DNA of 42,571 nucleotides from assembly GCA_022562085.1 (NCBI GenBank), contig JADFPY010000008.1:1-42571 (forward strand), given 5' to 3'. Within the stretch, counting starts at the first letter, position 1. Each line of letters opens with the position of its first letter. The position numbers and the translations under genes are program-made. The DNA is from a candidate division KSB1 bacterium. GTDB lineage: Bacteria > Zhuqueibacterota > Zhuqueibacteria > Oceanimicrobiales > Oceanimicrobiaceae. The notes beneath the pieces were generated by a model. The model worked only from the letters and a program-made list of their open reading frames with translations, was not told the origin of the DNA and did no database searches. This document shows, one piece after another, positions 27,843 to 36,172 of the stretch.

Positions 27843-29522
27843 GTGAACGCTGCACTTGTTGCGGTTATTGCACTTGGTGCTTTTTTTTTAGCTTACTTTA
27901 CCTACGCTAAATTTATAGCACGCCGAATCTTCGCCTTAGACCCCGATGCTAAAACACCGGCACACACCATGACCGACGGCATCGACTACGTCCCTACCAA
28001 GAAGCCTGTGCTTTTTGGCCACCATTTCGCCTCTATAACCGGCCTCGGTCCAATCCTCGGCCCGGCCATTGCTGTAATTTGGGGTTGGTTTCCAGCTTTC
28101 CTCTGGGTGTTTTTCGGGACCATCTTTTTCGGCGGTATCCACGATTTGTCTGCTCTGGTAGTTTCGATGCGGAATCGGGGCCGCTCGATTGGCGATATTG
28201 CAGAAAAAATTATCGGTCCACGGGCCCAACTATTATTTTTACTGATTATTTTCTTTTTGATCGCGCTTGCGATGGGCGTGTTTGCTATCGTGATTGCAAC
28301 CCTATTCAGTGAAGCCTTCAATCCGGAGGCAGTCATTCCTGCTTTTTCTTTGATGGTCATTGCGATGGCAGTGGGTGTGGCAGTTTATAAACGCCGTATG
28401 ACAATTGGCCCGGTGACACTCATTGGCGTAATTCTCATGTTCATTACGACGGCCGTCGGAATTAAATTTCCTGTCACCGGTGTTTCGCACACGGCCTGGA
28501 TTTATATCCTTCTTGGATATGCCTTCATCGCTTCCGTTTTACCTGTGTGGTTGCTTTTGCAGCCCCGGGATTACATCAATTCTTTCATGTTGTATTTGGG
28601 CCTCGGCGCTATGTATTTAGGCCTTTTCATCTATCAGCCCGAGATCGTAGCACCGGCTATTAATACTGAAAGTTCCGGACTGCCGCCGCTATTTCCTTTT
28701 ATTTTTATAATGGTTGCCTGTGGAGCCATATCCGGTTTTCACGGCCTGGTTTCTTCAGGAACCACCGCAAAACAGATCGACAAAGAACCGGATGCACGGT
28801 TGATCGGCTACGGAGGCGCTATTGCGGAGGGCATTTTGGGTATGATGGCAGTACTCGCCTGCACGGCCGGTTTAGCTTCCAAGGAGGCTTGGCTGGAGCA
28901 CTATAAATCCTGGGGTACGGCTTCAAGTTTGGGCCCGGAAATTAACGCTTTTGTGCAAGGGGCTGCCAAATTTATTTCTTATCTGGGAATTTCAGAAACA
29001 TTTGCCCAGGCCTTTGTAGCGGTCGTAGTCGTTGGGTTTGCTTTAACCACCCTGGATTCTGCAACACGTTTGCTGCGTTTTAATATCGAAGAAATCGGCA
29101 ACCGTCTGAAAATTAAGCCCCTTTCCAATCGCTATCTTGCTTCGGGAATTGGTGTGACCGCAATCGCGTTTTTCGGTCTCCTGAAAGTTGATGGAAACCC
29201 GGCGGGTCTGATTCTCTGGGGTCTGTTCGGTACAACCAATCAAATTCTGGCTGGTATTGTTCTTCTGTCAGTCACAATTTATTTATTGAAAACCGACAGG
29301 CCGATTGTTTATACTTTAGTGCCAATGATTTTGATGTTATCCATGGCGCTCTGGGCTATGATTTTAAACTTAATAGATTTTTGGCAAAAAGGAAACAAAC
29401 CGCTTTTAATTATCGGAAGCATTATTTTATTTATGATCCTTTGGTTTATTTCTGAAGGCGTAATTATTTTCAAGAGATCCCTGAATTCGAAGAAAGTTGC
29501 TTTCAAATCGGAAGCGAGTTGA
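27843..29522 (+). CDS. cstA: Carbon starvation protein CstA-type transporter
   Basis: This 559-residue inner-membrane protein has about 15 hydrophobic helices. It shows the CstA hallmark segments: DGIDYVPTKKPVLFGHHFASITGLGPILGPAIAV, WVFFGTIFFGGIHDLSALVVSMRNRG, CGAISGFHGLVSSGTTAKQ and TTLDSATRLLRF. CstA/BtsT proteins take up pyruvate or peptides during carbon limitation. It is shorter than E. coli CstA (701), like many FCB members. The GTG start has a CAGGAGGG SD. A short thioredoxin-like gene follows after 21 bases, taking the position that ybdD holds next to cstA in E. coli. Confidence 0.94.
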   Translation: MNAALVAVIALGAFFLAYFTYAKFIARRIFALDPDAKTPAHTMTDGIDYVPTKKPVLFGHHFASITGLGPILGPAIAVIWGWFPAFLWVFFGTIFFGGIHDLSALVVSMRNRGRSIGDIAEKIIGPRAQLLFLLIIFFLIALAMGVFAIVIATLFSEAFNPEAVIPAFSLMVIAMAVGVAVYKRRMTIGPVTLIGVILMFITTAVGIKFPVTGVSHTAWIYILLGYAFIASVLPVWLLLQPRDYINSFMLYLGLGAMYLGLFIYQPEIVAPAINTESSGLPPLFPFIFIMVACGAISGFHGLVSSGTTAKQIDKEPDARLIGYGGAIAEGILGMMAVLACTAGLASKEAWLEHYKSWGTASSLGPEINAFVQGAAKFISYLGISETFAQAFVAVVVVGFALTTLDSATRLLRFNIEEIGNRLKIKPLSNRYLASGIGVTAIAFFGLLKVDGNPAGLILWGLFGTTNQILAGIVLLSVTIYLLKTDRPIVYTLVPMILMLSMALWAMILNLIDFWQKGNKPLLIIGSIILFMILWFISEGVIIFKRSLNSKKVAFKSEAS

Positions 29523-29543
29523 AATTAAAATCGTTTTTACGAA

Positions 29544-30014
29544 ATGCATTTCAAGCCATCTATTATTTTAATTCGTGAAACCGATGCTCAGTTGACCGGC
29601 AGCGGCTGTTGCGGCAAGCTGGAGGGTGATAACGCAAAATTCAATGACTCCTTTGTTTTTGCCGAAACCAGAAAAATCAAGGAAACCATGGGGGATGTTT
29701 TTCAGACTTTGACCAAAAGATTTTCCGATTCGATTGAAATTTCCGTTGTAGATCCCCGAAACTTTTTGTATTTGTATCCTAAAATTTTGAAAGATGTTTT
29801 TGTCTTTCGGCCATCACTTAAGTCCACTTTGAAGGCACTTTTCATGATGATTGCTGTCCCGTCAATTATTATTAACGGAGAAATATTTAGAACCAGTGAT
29901 TTTTCAAATAACGAGGAGGTTGCCCAAAGAATTGAGTCCTTGATTACAGCAAACAAAGAGAAATCGGACACACAAAAGAAACTTGTAAATTTCAACAAAG
30001 CCTCTGTAAATTAG
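29544..30014 (+). CDS. Thioredoxin-fold-like protein next to cstA
   Basis: The 156-residue protein has no signal peptide. It opens with a strand (PSIILIRET), then GSGCCGKLEGD with vicinal Cys22-Cys23. After helical segments, it shows EISVVDPRNFLYLYP and AVPSIIINGEIF (104-115). The P106-S-I-I-I-N-G stretch looks like the cis-Pro loop and strand of thioredoxin-fold proteins. The vicinal pair would sit where CxxC normally lies. Redox activity is inference. It lies 21 bases after cstA and is probably in its operon. Family not identified. Confidence 0.5.
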   Translation: MHFKPSIILIRETDAQLTGSGCCGKLEGDNAKFNDSFVFAETRKIKETMGDVFQTLTKRFSDSIEISVVDPRNFLYLYPKILKDVFVFRPSLKSTLKALFMMIAVPSIIINGEIFRTSDFSNNEEVAQRIESLITANKEKSDTQKKLVNFNKASVN

Positions 30015-30070
30015 GTGGCTTTTATTTTTTTCACACAACTCACACTCAATATCCCATATGGAGGACAAAC

Positions 30071-31432
30071 ATGTCTGCATACGTTGAAGAGTTAATAGGT
30101 ATGGTTAAAGCTAAAAACCCGAGCGAACCTGAATTTCATCAGGCGGTTGAAGAAATCGCCGAATCACTGACGTCTGTTGTCGATCGTCACCCTGAGTATC
30201 GGGCAGCAAAAATCCTCGAGCGGATGATCGAACCGGAGCGTGTTATTATGTTTCGGGTGCCCTGGATGAATGGCCAGGGAGAAGTCCATGTCAACCGTGG
30301 ATTTCGCATCGAGATGAACAGTGCGATAGGTCCCTACAAAGGTGGGCTGCGGTTCCATCCTTCGGTCAATTTAGGCATTTTGAAATTTTTGGCGTTTGAA
30401 CAAGTCTTTAAAAACAGCCTGACGACATTACCAATGGGCGGTGGCAAGGGCGGCTCAGATTTCGATCCCAAGGGTAAAAGCGATAATGAGGTTATGCGTT
30501 TTTGTCAAAGTTTCATGAGTGAATTGTTCCGCCATATCGGACCAAACACCGACGTGCCCGCCGGTGACATCGGAGTCGGGGGCAGGGAAATTGGGTATTT
30601 GTTCGGCCAATATAAAAGATTACGAAATGAATTTACCGGGGTGCTAACCGGCAAAGGTTTAGACTGGGGCGGCTCGTTGATTCGTCCGGAAGCTACAGGG
30701 TACGGCTCGGTTTATTTTGCCGCAGAAATGTTGGCCACGAGAAAGGAGACTTTTGAGGGGAAAACATGCCTGGTCTCCGGAAGCGGGAATGTGGCCCAAT
30801 ATACGACTGAAAAGATCAATCAACTAGGTGGCAAAGTCGTAACGGTCTCAGATTCGAGCGGGTATATTTATGACGAAGAAGGCATTTCTTCTGAAAAACT
30901 GGCATTCATTATGGAATTAAAGAATGTTCGACGCAGCAGAATTAAAGAATATGCGGACAAATATACTAAAGCCGTCTACACGCCGGTTGATTCAAGTGCA
31001 GATTCAAACGCACTTTGGAACCACAAAGCAGATTGCGCATTTCCGAGTGCGACTCAAAATGAAATTAACGTAAAAGATGCTCAGAATTTATTAAACAATG
31101 GCGTCTATCTTGTTTGCGAAGGCGCAAATATGCCGACTGAACTTGAAGGCGTGAAACTTTTTCTTGATAAAGGAATTCTATTTGGCCCGGCAAAGGCAGC
31201 AAATGCCGGCGGCGTGGCCGTTTCCGGTTTGGAAATGACTCAAAACAGCATGCGTTTGCCCTGGACCCGGGAAGAAGTAGATGAACGCTTGCAGAAAATC
31301 ATGAAGAGTATTCACAAGACCTGTGTTGATGTAGCCGAGCAATATGACGTCCCTGGTAATTATGTAGATGGCGCAAATATCGGTGGGTTTCTGAAGGTTG
31401 CACATGCAATGATGGATCAGGGTTTGGTTTAA
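30071..31432 (+). CDS. gdhA: Hexameric glutamate dehydrogenase
   Basis: The 453-residue enzyme interconverts 2-oxoglutarate plus ammonium and glutamate. The N-terminal domain has GPYKGGLRFHPSV (87-99) and LPMGGGKGG (120-128) with the catalytic lysine; PAGDIGVGGREIGY (163-176) contributes Asp166. The Rossmann domain carries SGSGNVAQYTTEKI. KAANAGGVAVSGLEM and GANIGGFLKVAHAM close the protein. The length matches the GdhA family, usually NADP-dependent; cofactor choice is inferred. It has a strong TGGAGGAC SD. Confidence 0.96.
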   Translation: MSAYVEELIGMVKAKNPSEPEFHQAVEEIAESLTSVVDRHPEYRAAKILERMIEPERVIMFRVPWMNGQGEVHVNRGFRIEMNSAIGPYKGGLRFHPSVNLGILKFLAFEQVFKNSLTTLPMGGGKGGSDFDPKGKSDNEVMRFCQSFMSELFRHIGPNTDVPAGDIGVGGREIGYLFGQYKRLRNEFTGVLTGKGLDWGGSLIRPEATGYGSVYFAAEMLATRKETFEGKTCLVSGSGNVAQYTTEKINQLGGKVVTVSDSSGYIYDEEGISSEKLAFIMELKNVRRSRIKEYADKYTKAVYTPVDSSADSNALWNHKADCAFPSATQNEINVKDAQNLLNNGVYLVCEGANMPTELEGVKLFLDKGILFGPAKAANAGGVAVSGLEMTQNSMRLPWTREEVDERLQKIMKSIHKTCVDVAEQYDVPGNYVDGANIGGFLKVAHAMMDQGLV

Positions 31433-31456
31433 ATCCCAATTACTCTATATCAATTT

Positions 31457-31559
31457 TAAAGCTGAACTTCTCAGAACTAAAGTTATTCTCATGTTAAAAA
31501 TACTCGAATTTTCGGGTCATATTTAACTTAGGAATCTAAGAAGGTCAGCTTTATTTTTT
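31457..31559 (+). terminator. Large terminator-like inverted repeat after gdhA
   Basis: TAAAGCTGAACTT (31457-31469) pairs with AAGGTCAGCTTTA (31541-31553), with one mismatch. A smaller CTTAG/CTAAG hairpin lies inside. Six T follow at 31554-31559 and run straight into the ATG of the next gene. Confidence 0.5.
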
Positions 31560-34500
31560 ATGAAAGAAACGAAAAACAAAATCAAAGATTCGGTTGCCCG
31601 CTCTGATCCACTTTGGGAGAAGCAGGGATATGGAACGCGTGCCCATGGATTTCAAAAATTGATGCCCTTCCGGATCAGAGATATACTTTTGGTTTCAAGC
31701 TTATATGACTTATACCTCTTCGAGGAGGATGGTAGACTCTATGAGCTCTTAAGGGAAGAATACCAGGGTCTCAATCTTAGTCACGCACCCGAGTTGACCC
31801 GGGTATCAAGCGGCGAGGAAGCGATGAAAATGGTGCTGGAGGAAACACGCTTCGATTTAATTATCATAACCTTACATATCGAAGATATGCAGGCTCATAC
31901 TTTTGCAAAATTAGTAAAAGGAGCCGAAGTTAAAATTCCCATTGTCCTGCTCGTTTATGACAACAGAGAGTTGAAAGAAATATCTCTCTATCGCGACACC
32001 TCTATTTTTGACCGGGTCTTTGTCTGGCACGGTGATTTTCGCCTGATCATCGCAATCATCAAGCAGATTGAGGACCGGCTTAATATTGAACACGATACTC
32101 AGGCCATCGGCGTCCAGTCAATTATCCTCATCGAAGATAGCGTTCGTTATTATTCCTCGTTTCTGCCCATCATTTACACCGAGGTTTTTAAACAATCACA
32201 ACGATTGATTTCCGAAGGGGTTAATTTCCAGCACCGGTTTCTACGCATGCGTGCCCGACCGAAAATACTTCTCTTTACCAACTATGAGGAGGCTTGGGAT
32301 TGTTTTTCTAAATACAAAGATTATATTTTGGGTGTGATCTCGGATATTAATTTTTCACGAAAGGGCAATGCGGACCCCAATGCGGGTCTTATATTTGCCA
32401 AAAATGTGAAGAGCCAGCATCTTGATATCCCCATCCTGCTGCAGTCGAGATCTCCTGAAAATAAAAAAAAGGCGCATGAAGTCGGCGCTTCGTTTGTCCA
32501 AAAAGATTCGCCGACTCTCTTGAATGATCTGCGTAAGTTCATGAATGATAACTTTGGCTTTGGTGATTTTGTGTTCCGGACGCCGGATGGGAGTGAAGTT
32601 GGCCGCGCAGAAAACCTCTTGATGCTTGAAGAGAAACTTCATTCTGTGCCCTCGGAAAGTATCCGGTACCACGGTGAAAAGAATCATTTTTCAAACTGGT
32701 TAAAAGCCAGAACAGAGTTTTGGCTTGCCCATAAATTGCGTCCGAGTAGAGTCTCTGATTTTCCAACGATAGATGCGTTACGGCAGAATCTGATTAAAAC
32801 TCTCAGCGAATATAGAAAAATACGCCAGGTTGGAATAATCACAGATTTTGATAAAGACTCCTTTGATCCACAGACTGGTTTTGCCAGAATTGGGGGTGGT
32901 TCTTTGGGCGGGAAGGCACGGGGCTTAAGCTTTTTGAATATATTGATTTACAACAACAATGTAGACAACAGGTTTGATGGTATTAAAATTAGCGTTCCTC
33001 CGGTAATTGTTATTGGCACAAATGTTTTCGATCAATTTCTCGATGAAAATGATTTATGCGACTTTGCGTTGAACTCTGAAGACGATCAAGAAATTACGCA
33101 GAGGTTTATAGAAGCGCCGCATTTTCCGACAGATGCGGTCTCTGATCTTGCCGATTTGCTTGAAGTTGCCCGGGTTCCATTGGCAATCCGTTCTTCGAGC
33201 CTGCTCGAGGATTCACAATTCCAACCTTTCGCCGGCGTCTATAAGACCTTTATGCTCCCCAATAATAATCTGGATCCCCACAAAAGACTAGAAGAATTGT
33301 TGACCGCAATCAAGCGGGTTTATGCCTCCACTTTTTATCAGGCGGCGAAAGATTACATGAAGTTTACCTCTTACAGCATGGAAGAGGAAAAGATGGCGGT
33401 AATTATTCAGAAAATGGTCGGGTCTTCCCGGGGCAGCCGCTTTTATCCGGAATTTTCCGGCGTTGCTAAGTCCCACAATTTTTATCCAATCGGACCACAG
33501 CAATCAGCAGATGGTATTGTTTCGGTAGCGTTGGGTTTAGGCAAAACCGTGGTAGAGGGCGGCAACTGTGTCAAATTTTCTCCGAAATTTCCTAAACATT
33601 TACCGCAGCTTTTTTCTACTGATGAAGCCTTGAAAAATAATCAGCACGAATTCTACGCGCTGCCAATTGACAAAGAAGCCACCTACGAAAATGAAACCCA
33701 GGAGACTCTTCTGGAAAAGCACAGTTTAGAAGTGGCTGAAAAAGATGGAACTCTGACTCACGCAGGTTCGACTTATTCTCATGAAAATGATACAATTTAC
33801 GACGGCATCTCCCGTCCTGGAAACCGGCTGGTGACATTTGCCCCTATTTTAAAACACAATTTTTTTCCATTGCCGGAAATCACCGAATTGCTCCTGGAGA
33901 TTGGTGCCTGGGGAATGGGTACGGCGGTCGAAATTGAGTTTGCAGTCAACCTTTCGGTGCCGCAAGAGAGCCCCAAAGAATTCAACCTGCTGCAGCTGCG
34001 CCCCATGGTCTTGAGCAGCGAAACAGAAGCATTAAAATTTGAGAAACTTGACAAGGAAGATCTCATTTGCATGAGTGAAAAAGTTATGGGCAATGGGGTC
34101 ATTGATGAAATCTATGATGTTGTTTCAGTGGATGTTGCTCGATTTGACCGTGCCAAAACCCGCGAAATAGCAAGGGAAGTAAGTCAATTTAATTCTAAAT
34201 TGGTTTCTCTGAACAAGCCCTATTTATTGCTTGGAATGGGTAGATGGGGGACATTGGATCCCTGGTTAGGCATTCCGGTAAAATGGGAACAGATCTCAGG
34301 AGCGCGGGTAATCGTGGAAACTGGTTTAGAGGATATTTATGTTGAGCCTTCGCAAGGGTCACATTTTTTTCATAATATCACTTCTTTTATGGTCGGCTAT
34401 TTTACCGTCAGTGCCAATACGAACGACAGTTTTGTCGACTGGGAGTGGCTGAAAAAACAAACGCCTTGTGAAGAGAAAAAGTTTACGAAGCATTTTCGAT

Positions 34501-34571
34501 TTGAAAAACCCATCAAAATCAAGATGAAAGGTCGGGAGAATAAAGGGGTTATTTTGAAGCCGGGAGCGTGA
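31560..34571 (+). CDS. Receiver-domain protein with PPDK-type PEP/pyruvate/ATP-binding domain
   Basis: In this 1003-residue protein, residues about 39-170 form a receiver-like domain (DILLVSS; FDLIIITLHIEDM) with Thr104 at the phospho-Asp position, hence a pseudo-receiver. Residues about 186-325 form a second receiver with a full set: E192-D193, D262 (VISDINF), Ser/Arg in LLQSRSPE, and K315 (FVQKDSP). From about 440 comes a PPDK_N-type ATP-grasp domain: GGGSLGGKARG (445-455) and PLAIRSSSLLEDSQFQPFAGVYKT (R544). The C-terminal part has GMGRWGTLDPWLGIPV and SQGSHFFHNITSF. No phosphohistidine swivelling domain or PEP barrel follows. The role is unknown; signal-controlled phosphotransfer is a guess. 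The ATG lacks an SD; Met35 is an alternative. Confidence 0.75.
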   Translation: MKETKNKIKDSVARSDPLWEKQGYGTRAHGFQKLMPFRIRDILLVSSLYDLYLFEEDGRLYELLREEYQGLNLSHAPELTRVSSGEEAMKMVLEETRFDLIIITLHIEDMQAHTFAKLVKGAEVKIPIVLLVYDNRELKEISLYRDTSIFDRVFVWHGDFRLIIAIIKQIEDRLNIEHDTQAIGVQSIILIEDSVRYYSSFLPIIYTEVFKQSQRLISEGVNFQHRFLRMRARPKILLFTNYEEAWDCFSKYKDYILGVISDINFSRKGNADPNAGLIFAKNVKSQHLDIPILLQSRSPENKKKAHEVGASFVQKDSPTLLNDLRKFMNDNFGFGDFVFRTPDGSEVGRAENLLMLEEKLHSVPSESIRYHGEKNHFSNWLKARTEFWLAHKLRPSRVSDFPTIDALRQNLIKTLSEYRKIRQVGIITDFDKDSFDPQTGFARIGGGSLGGKARGLSFLNILIYNNNVDNRFDGIKISVPPVIVIGTNVFDQFLDENDLCDFALNSEDDQEITQRFIEAPHFPTDAVSDLADLLEVARVPLAIRSSSLLEDSQFQPFAGVYKTFMLPNNNLDPHKRLEELLTAIKRVYASTFYQAAKDYMKFTSYSMEEEKMAVIIQKMVGSSRGSRFYPEFSGVAKSHNFYPIGPQQSADGIVSVALGLGKTVVEGGNCVKFSPKFPKHLPQLFSTDEALKNNQHEFYALPIDKEATYENETQETLLEKHSLEVAEKDGTLTHAGSTYSHENDTIYDGISRPGNRLVTFAPILKHNFFPLPEITELLLEIGAWGMGTAVEIEFAVNLSVPQESPKEFNLLQLRPMVLSSETEALKFEKLDKEDLICMSEKVMGNGVIDEIYDVVSVDVARFDRAKTREIAREVSQFNSKLVSLNKPYLLLGMGRWGTLDPWLGIPVKWEQISGARVIVETGLEDIYVEPSQGSHFFHNITSFMVGYFTVSANTNDSFVDWEWLKKQTPCEEKKFTKHFRFEKPIKIKMKGRENKGVILKPGA

Positions 34572-34640
34572 GATGGCTGTGTCTATTTCACGTTTGGGCG
34601 AATAGGGAACAAAAAAACTCTTGCCAAAACCAGGGTAAAT

Positions 34641-34664
34641 TTTACACTTCTACCAAAGTGTAAA
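34641..34664. repeat. Palindrome flanking the cfa gene (3' side)
   Basis: TTTACACTT (34641-34649) and AAGTGTAAA (34656-34664) form a 9-bp stem around CTACCA. It resembles the palindrome at 36096-36117 on the other side of the cfa gene. Confidence 0.6.
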
Positions 34665-34763
34665 TAGGAGTTGTGTGGGGTTCTGACAGATGGAGAAAAG
34701 TTTAAGTTGGGGAAACGCATCCACTCATCGCAAAATGATAACGAAATCCTAATTTAATGTCAA
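34641..34763 (-). ncRNA. Possible minus-strand small transcript from a near-consensus promoter
   Basis: On the minus strand, TTGACA (34763-34758) and TATCAT (34740-34735) are 17 bases apart, predicting a start near 34728. The hairpin at 34664-34641 follows after about 65 bases. No ORF is evident in this piece. It lies between converging genes. Confidence 0.3.
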
Positions 34764-34841
34764 GATTTTCTCAGGCAGCCACTTCTTGTTTAATAGTGAA
34801 CATGCACAAAACGGTCGCGAGTCGCTGAGCGGCCCGGCGGA

Positions 34842-36023
34842 TCACCTAAAGCTCCTATATCCATTGGCGACTCCATTTTTCGATAAAAGTAATTGCCAGA
34901 CCTGGAGCTTTCTCGCCTGAAAGCAACCCGCACTAACTAGCAGGTAGTATTTCCACACTCTATAGAACTTGGATCCATATTTTTCTTCTATTTTATGCCA
35001 ATTTGCACTGAAATTTGAATACCATGAAACTAAGGTCTTGTAATAATCGTACCCAAAATTCTGTAGGTCCTCTAGCAGCATCAGCTTTTCAAAGGAACGA
35101 CTCAGTTTGGAAAGACATGGAATTGATGCATTTGGAAAAATGTATCTTTCTGTCCAAGGATCAAGTGACCGTTGCCAAGTTTGATCTTCCATCCCTATTG
35201 TATGCAAAAGAAATAACCCATCTTCCTTCAGCTGGTGAAACACCGTTTCCATAAATACCCTGTAGTTTTTAACCCCAACGTGCTCGAACATTCCAATTGA
35301 TACTACTCGGTCAAACTGAACTGATTTAGGGAGATCACGGAAATCTAAAGTTTCAATTTTTACTGGTAATCCTTTTGAGAGTTCTTCGCCCAGAGCTTTC
35401 TGCTCTTTTGAAACAGTGATCCCAAAGACTTCTACTCCATATTTTTCAGCAGCAAAATTAGCAAAACTTCCAAAACCGCAACCAATGTCAAGAACTGACA
35501 TTCCAGGCTTAAGTCCTAATTTTTTGCAAATCAAATCTAGTTTATTTTCCTGGGCCTCATCCAACGAACTTACTTTGTCCCAGTAGGCGCATGAGTATAC
35601 CATACGTCTGCCCAACATATGCTCAAAAATGTCATTTCCCAAATCATAATGTTTTTGACCTACGAGCCAAGCATTAACACGATTCTGTTTATTCTGAATT
35701 CGATTAGAGATCCCCAAAAATATCGATCCAAAATGGAACTTCCCCTTTTGATCCAACTCAGCTAATTTCATTTTGTAAATCAAATGGCAGAGATCTTCTA
35801 CATCCCAAATTTCGTCAACATACATCTCGCCCAACGCAAGAATGCCTCCCAAAATTAGTTTTCTAAAAAAAGAATCATCTTTAATCTGAGGATCAAAGGA
35901 AGAATTTCCATTAATCGTAATCCCAGCTTTCCGAAATTCTGCTTGAACGAAATTTTTTATTCCCCATTTGGAATAGGGCGCTAACGCTTTGGTTTCATTC
36001 TCGTTTCGCGTAGATTCTAGCAT
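34842..36023 (-). CDS. cfa: Cyclopropane-fatty-acyl-phospholipid synthase
   Basis: This 393-residue SAM-dependent enzyme adds a methylene bridge to unsaturated acyl chains of membrane phospholipids. The SAM site is LDIGCGFGSFA (178-188). Active-site counterparts of E. coli Cfa are visible: Cys145 (YSCAYWD), Glu247 (FEHVG) and His274 (LLHTIG), plus FGYDYYKTLVSWYSNF. The length and similarity are close to E. coli Cfa. The ATG lacks an SD (leader TTAAGAAACAAACTCA), unlike most neighbours. The gene looks A/T-richer than its surroundings and is bracketed by two similar palindromes, which could mean it was acquired. It is convergent with the receiver/PPDK gene. Confidence 0.93.
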   Translation of the reverse strand: MLESTRNENETKALAPYSKWGIKNFVQAEFRKAGITINGNSSFDPQIKDDSFFRKLILGGILALGEMYVDEIWDVEDLCHLIYKMKLAELDQKGKFHFGSIFLGISNRIQNKQNRVNAWLVGQKHYDLGNDIFEHMLGRRMVYSCAYWDKVSSLDEAQENKLDLICKKLGLKPGMSVLDIGCGFGSFANFAAEKYGVEVFGITVSKEQKALGEELSKGLPVKIETLDFRDLPKSVQFDRVVSIGMFEHVGVKNYRVFMETVFHQLKEDGLFLLHTIGMEDQTWQRSLDPWTERYIFPNASIPCLSKLSRSFEKLMLLEDLQNFGYDYYKTLVSWYSNFSANWHKIEEKYGSKFYRVWKYYLLVSAGCFQARKLQVWQLLLSKNGVANGYRSFR

Positions 36024-36095
36024 TGAGTTTGTTTCTTAATAATTAGTAGGTGTAATTTTTAAAATAAAAAAACCTCGCAAGGAGCAGGAAAAACA

Positions 36096-36117
36096 TCACA
36101 CTTTAGACAAAGTGTGA
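36096..36117. repeat. Palindrome flanking the cfa gene (5' side)
   Basis: TCACACTT (36096-36103) and AAGTGTGA (36110-36117) form an 8-bp stem around TAGACA. On the minus strand it lies 56 bases after the DUF547 stop and is followed by TGTTTTTCC, so it may also be that gene's terminator. Confidence 0.6.
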
Positions 36118-36172
36118 AACGAATCTTCAAGCGAGCAAGTTTTTAGGCTATGAAAGAAAAACCTAACTCCTT

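Noticed and set aside
35015-35254. 79-codon plus-strand frame inside cfa
   Set aside because: It is antisense to the conserved C-terminal part of the cyclopropane synthase and has no SD.
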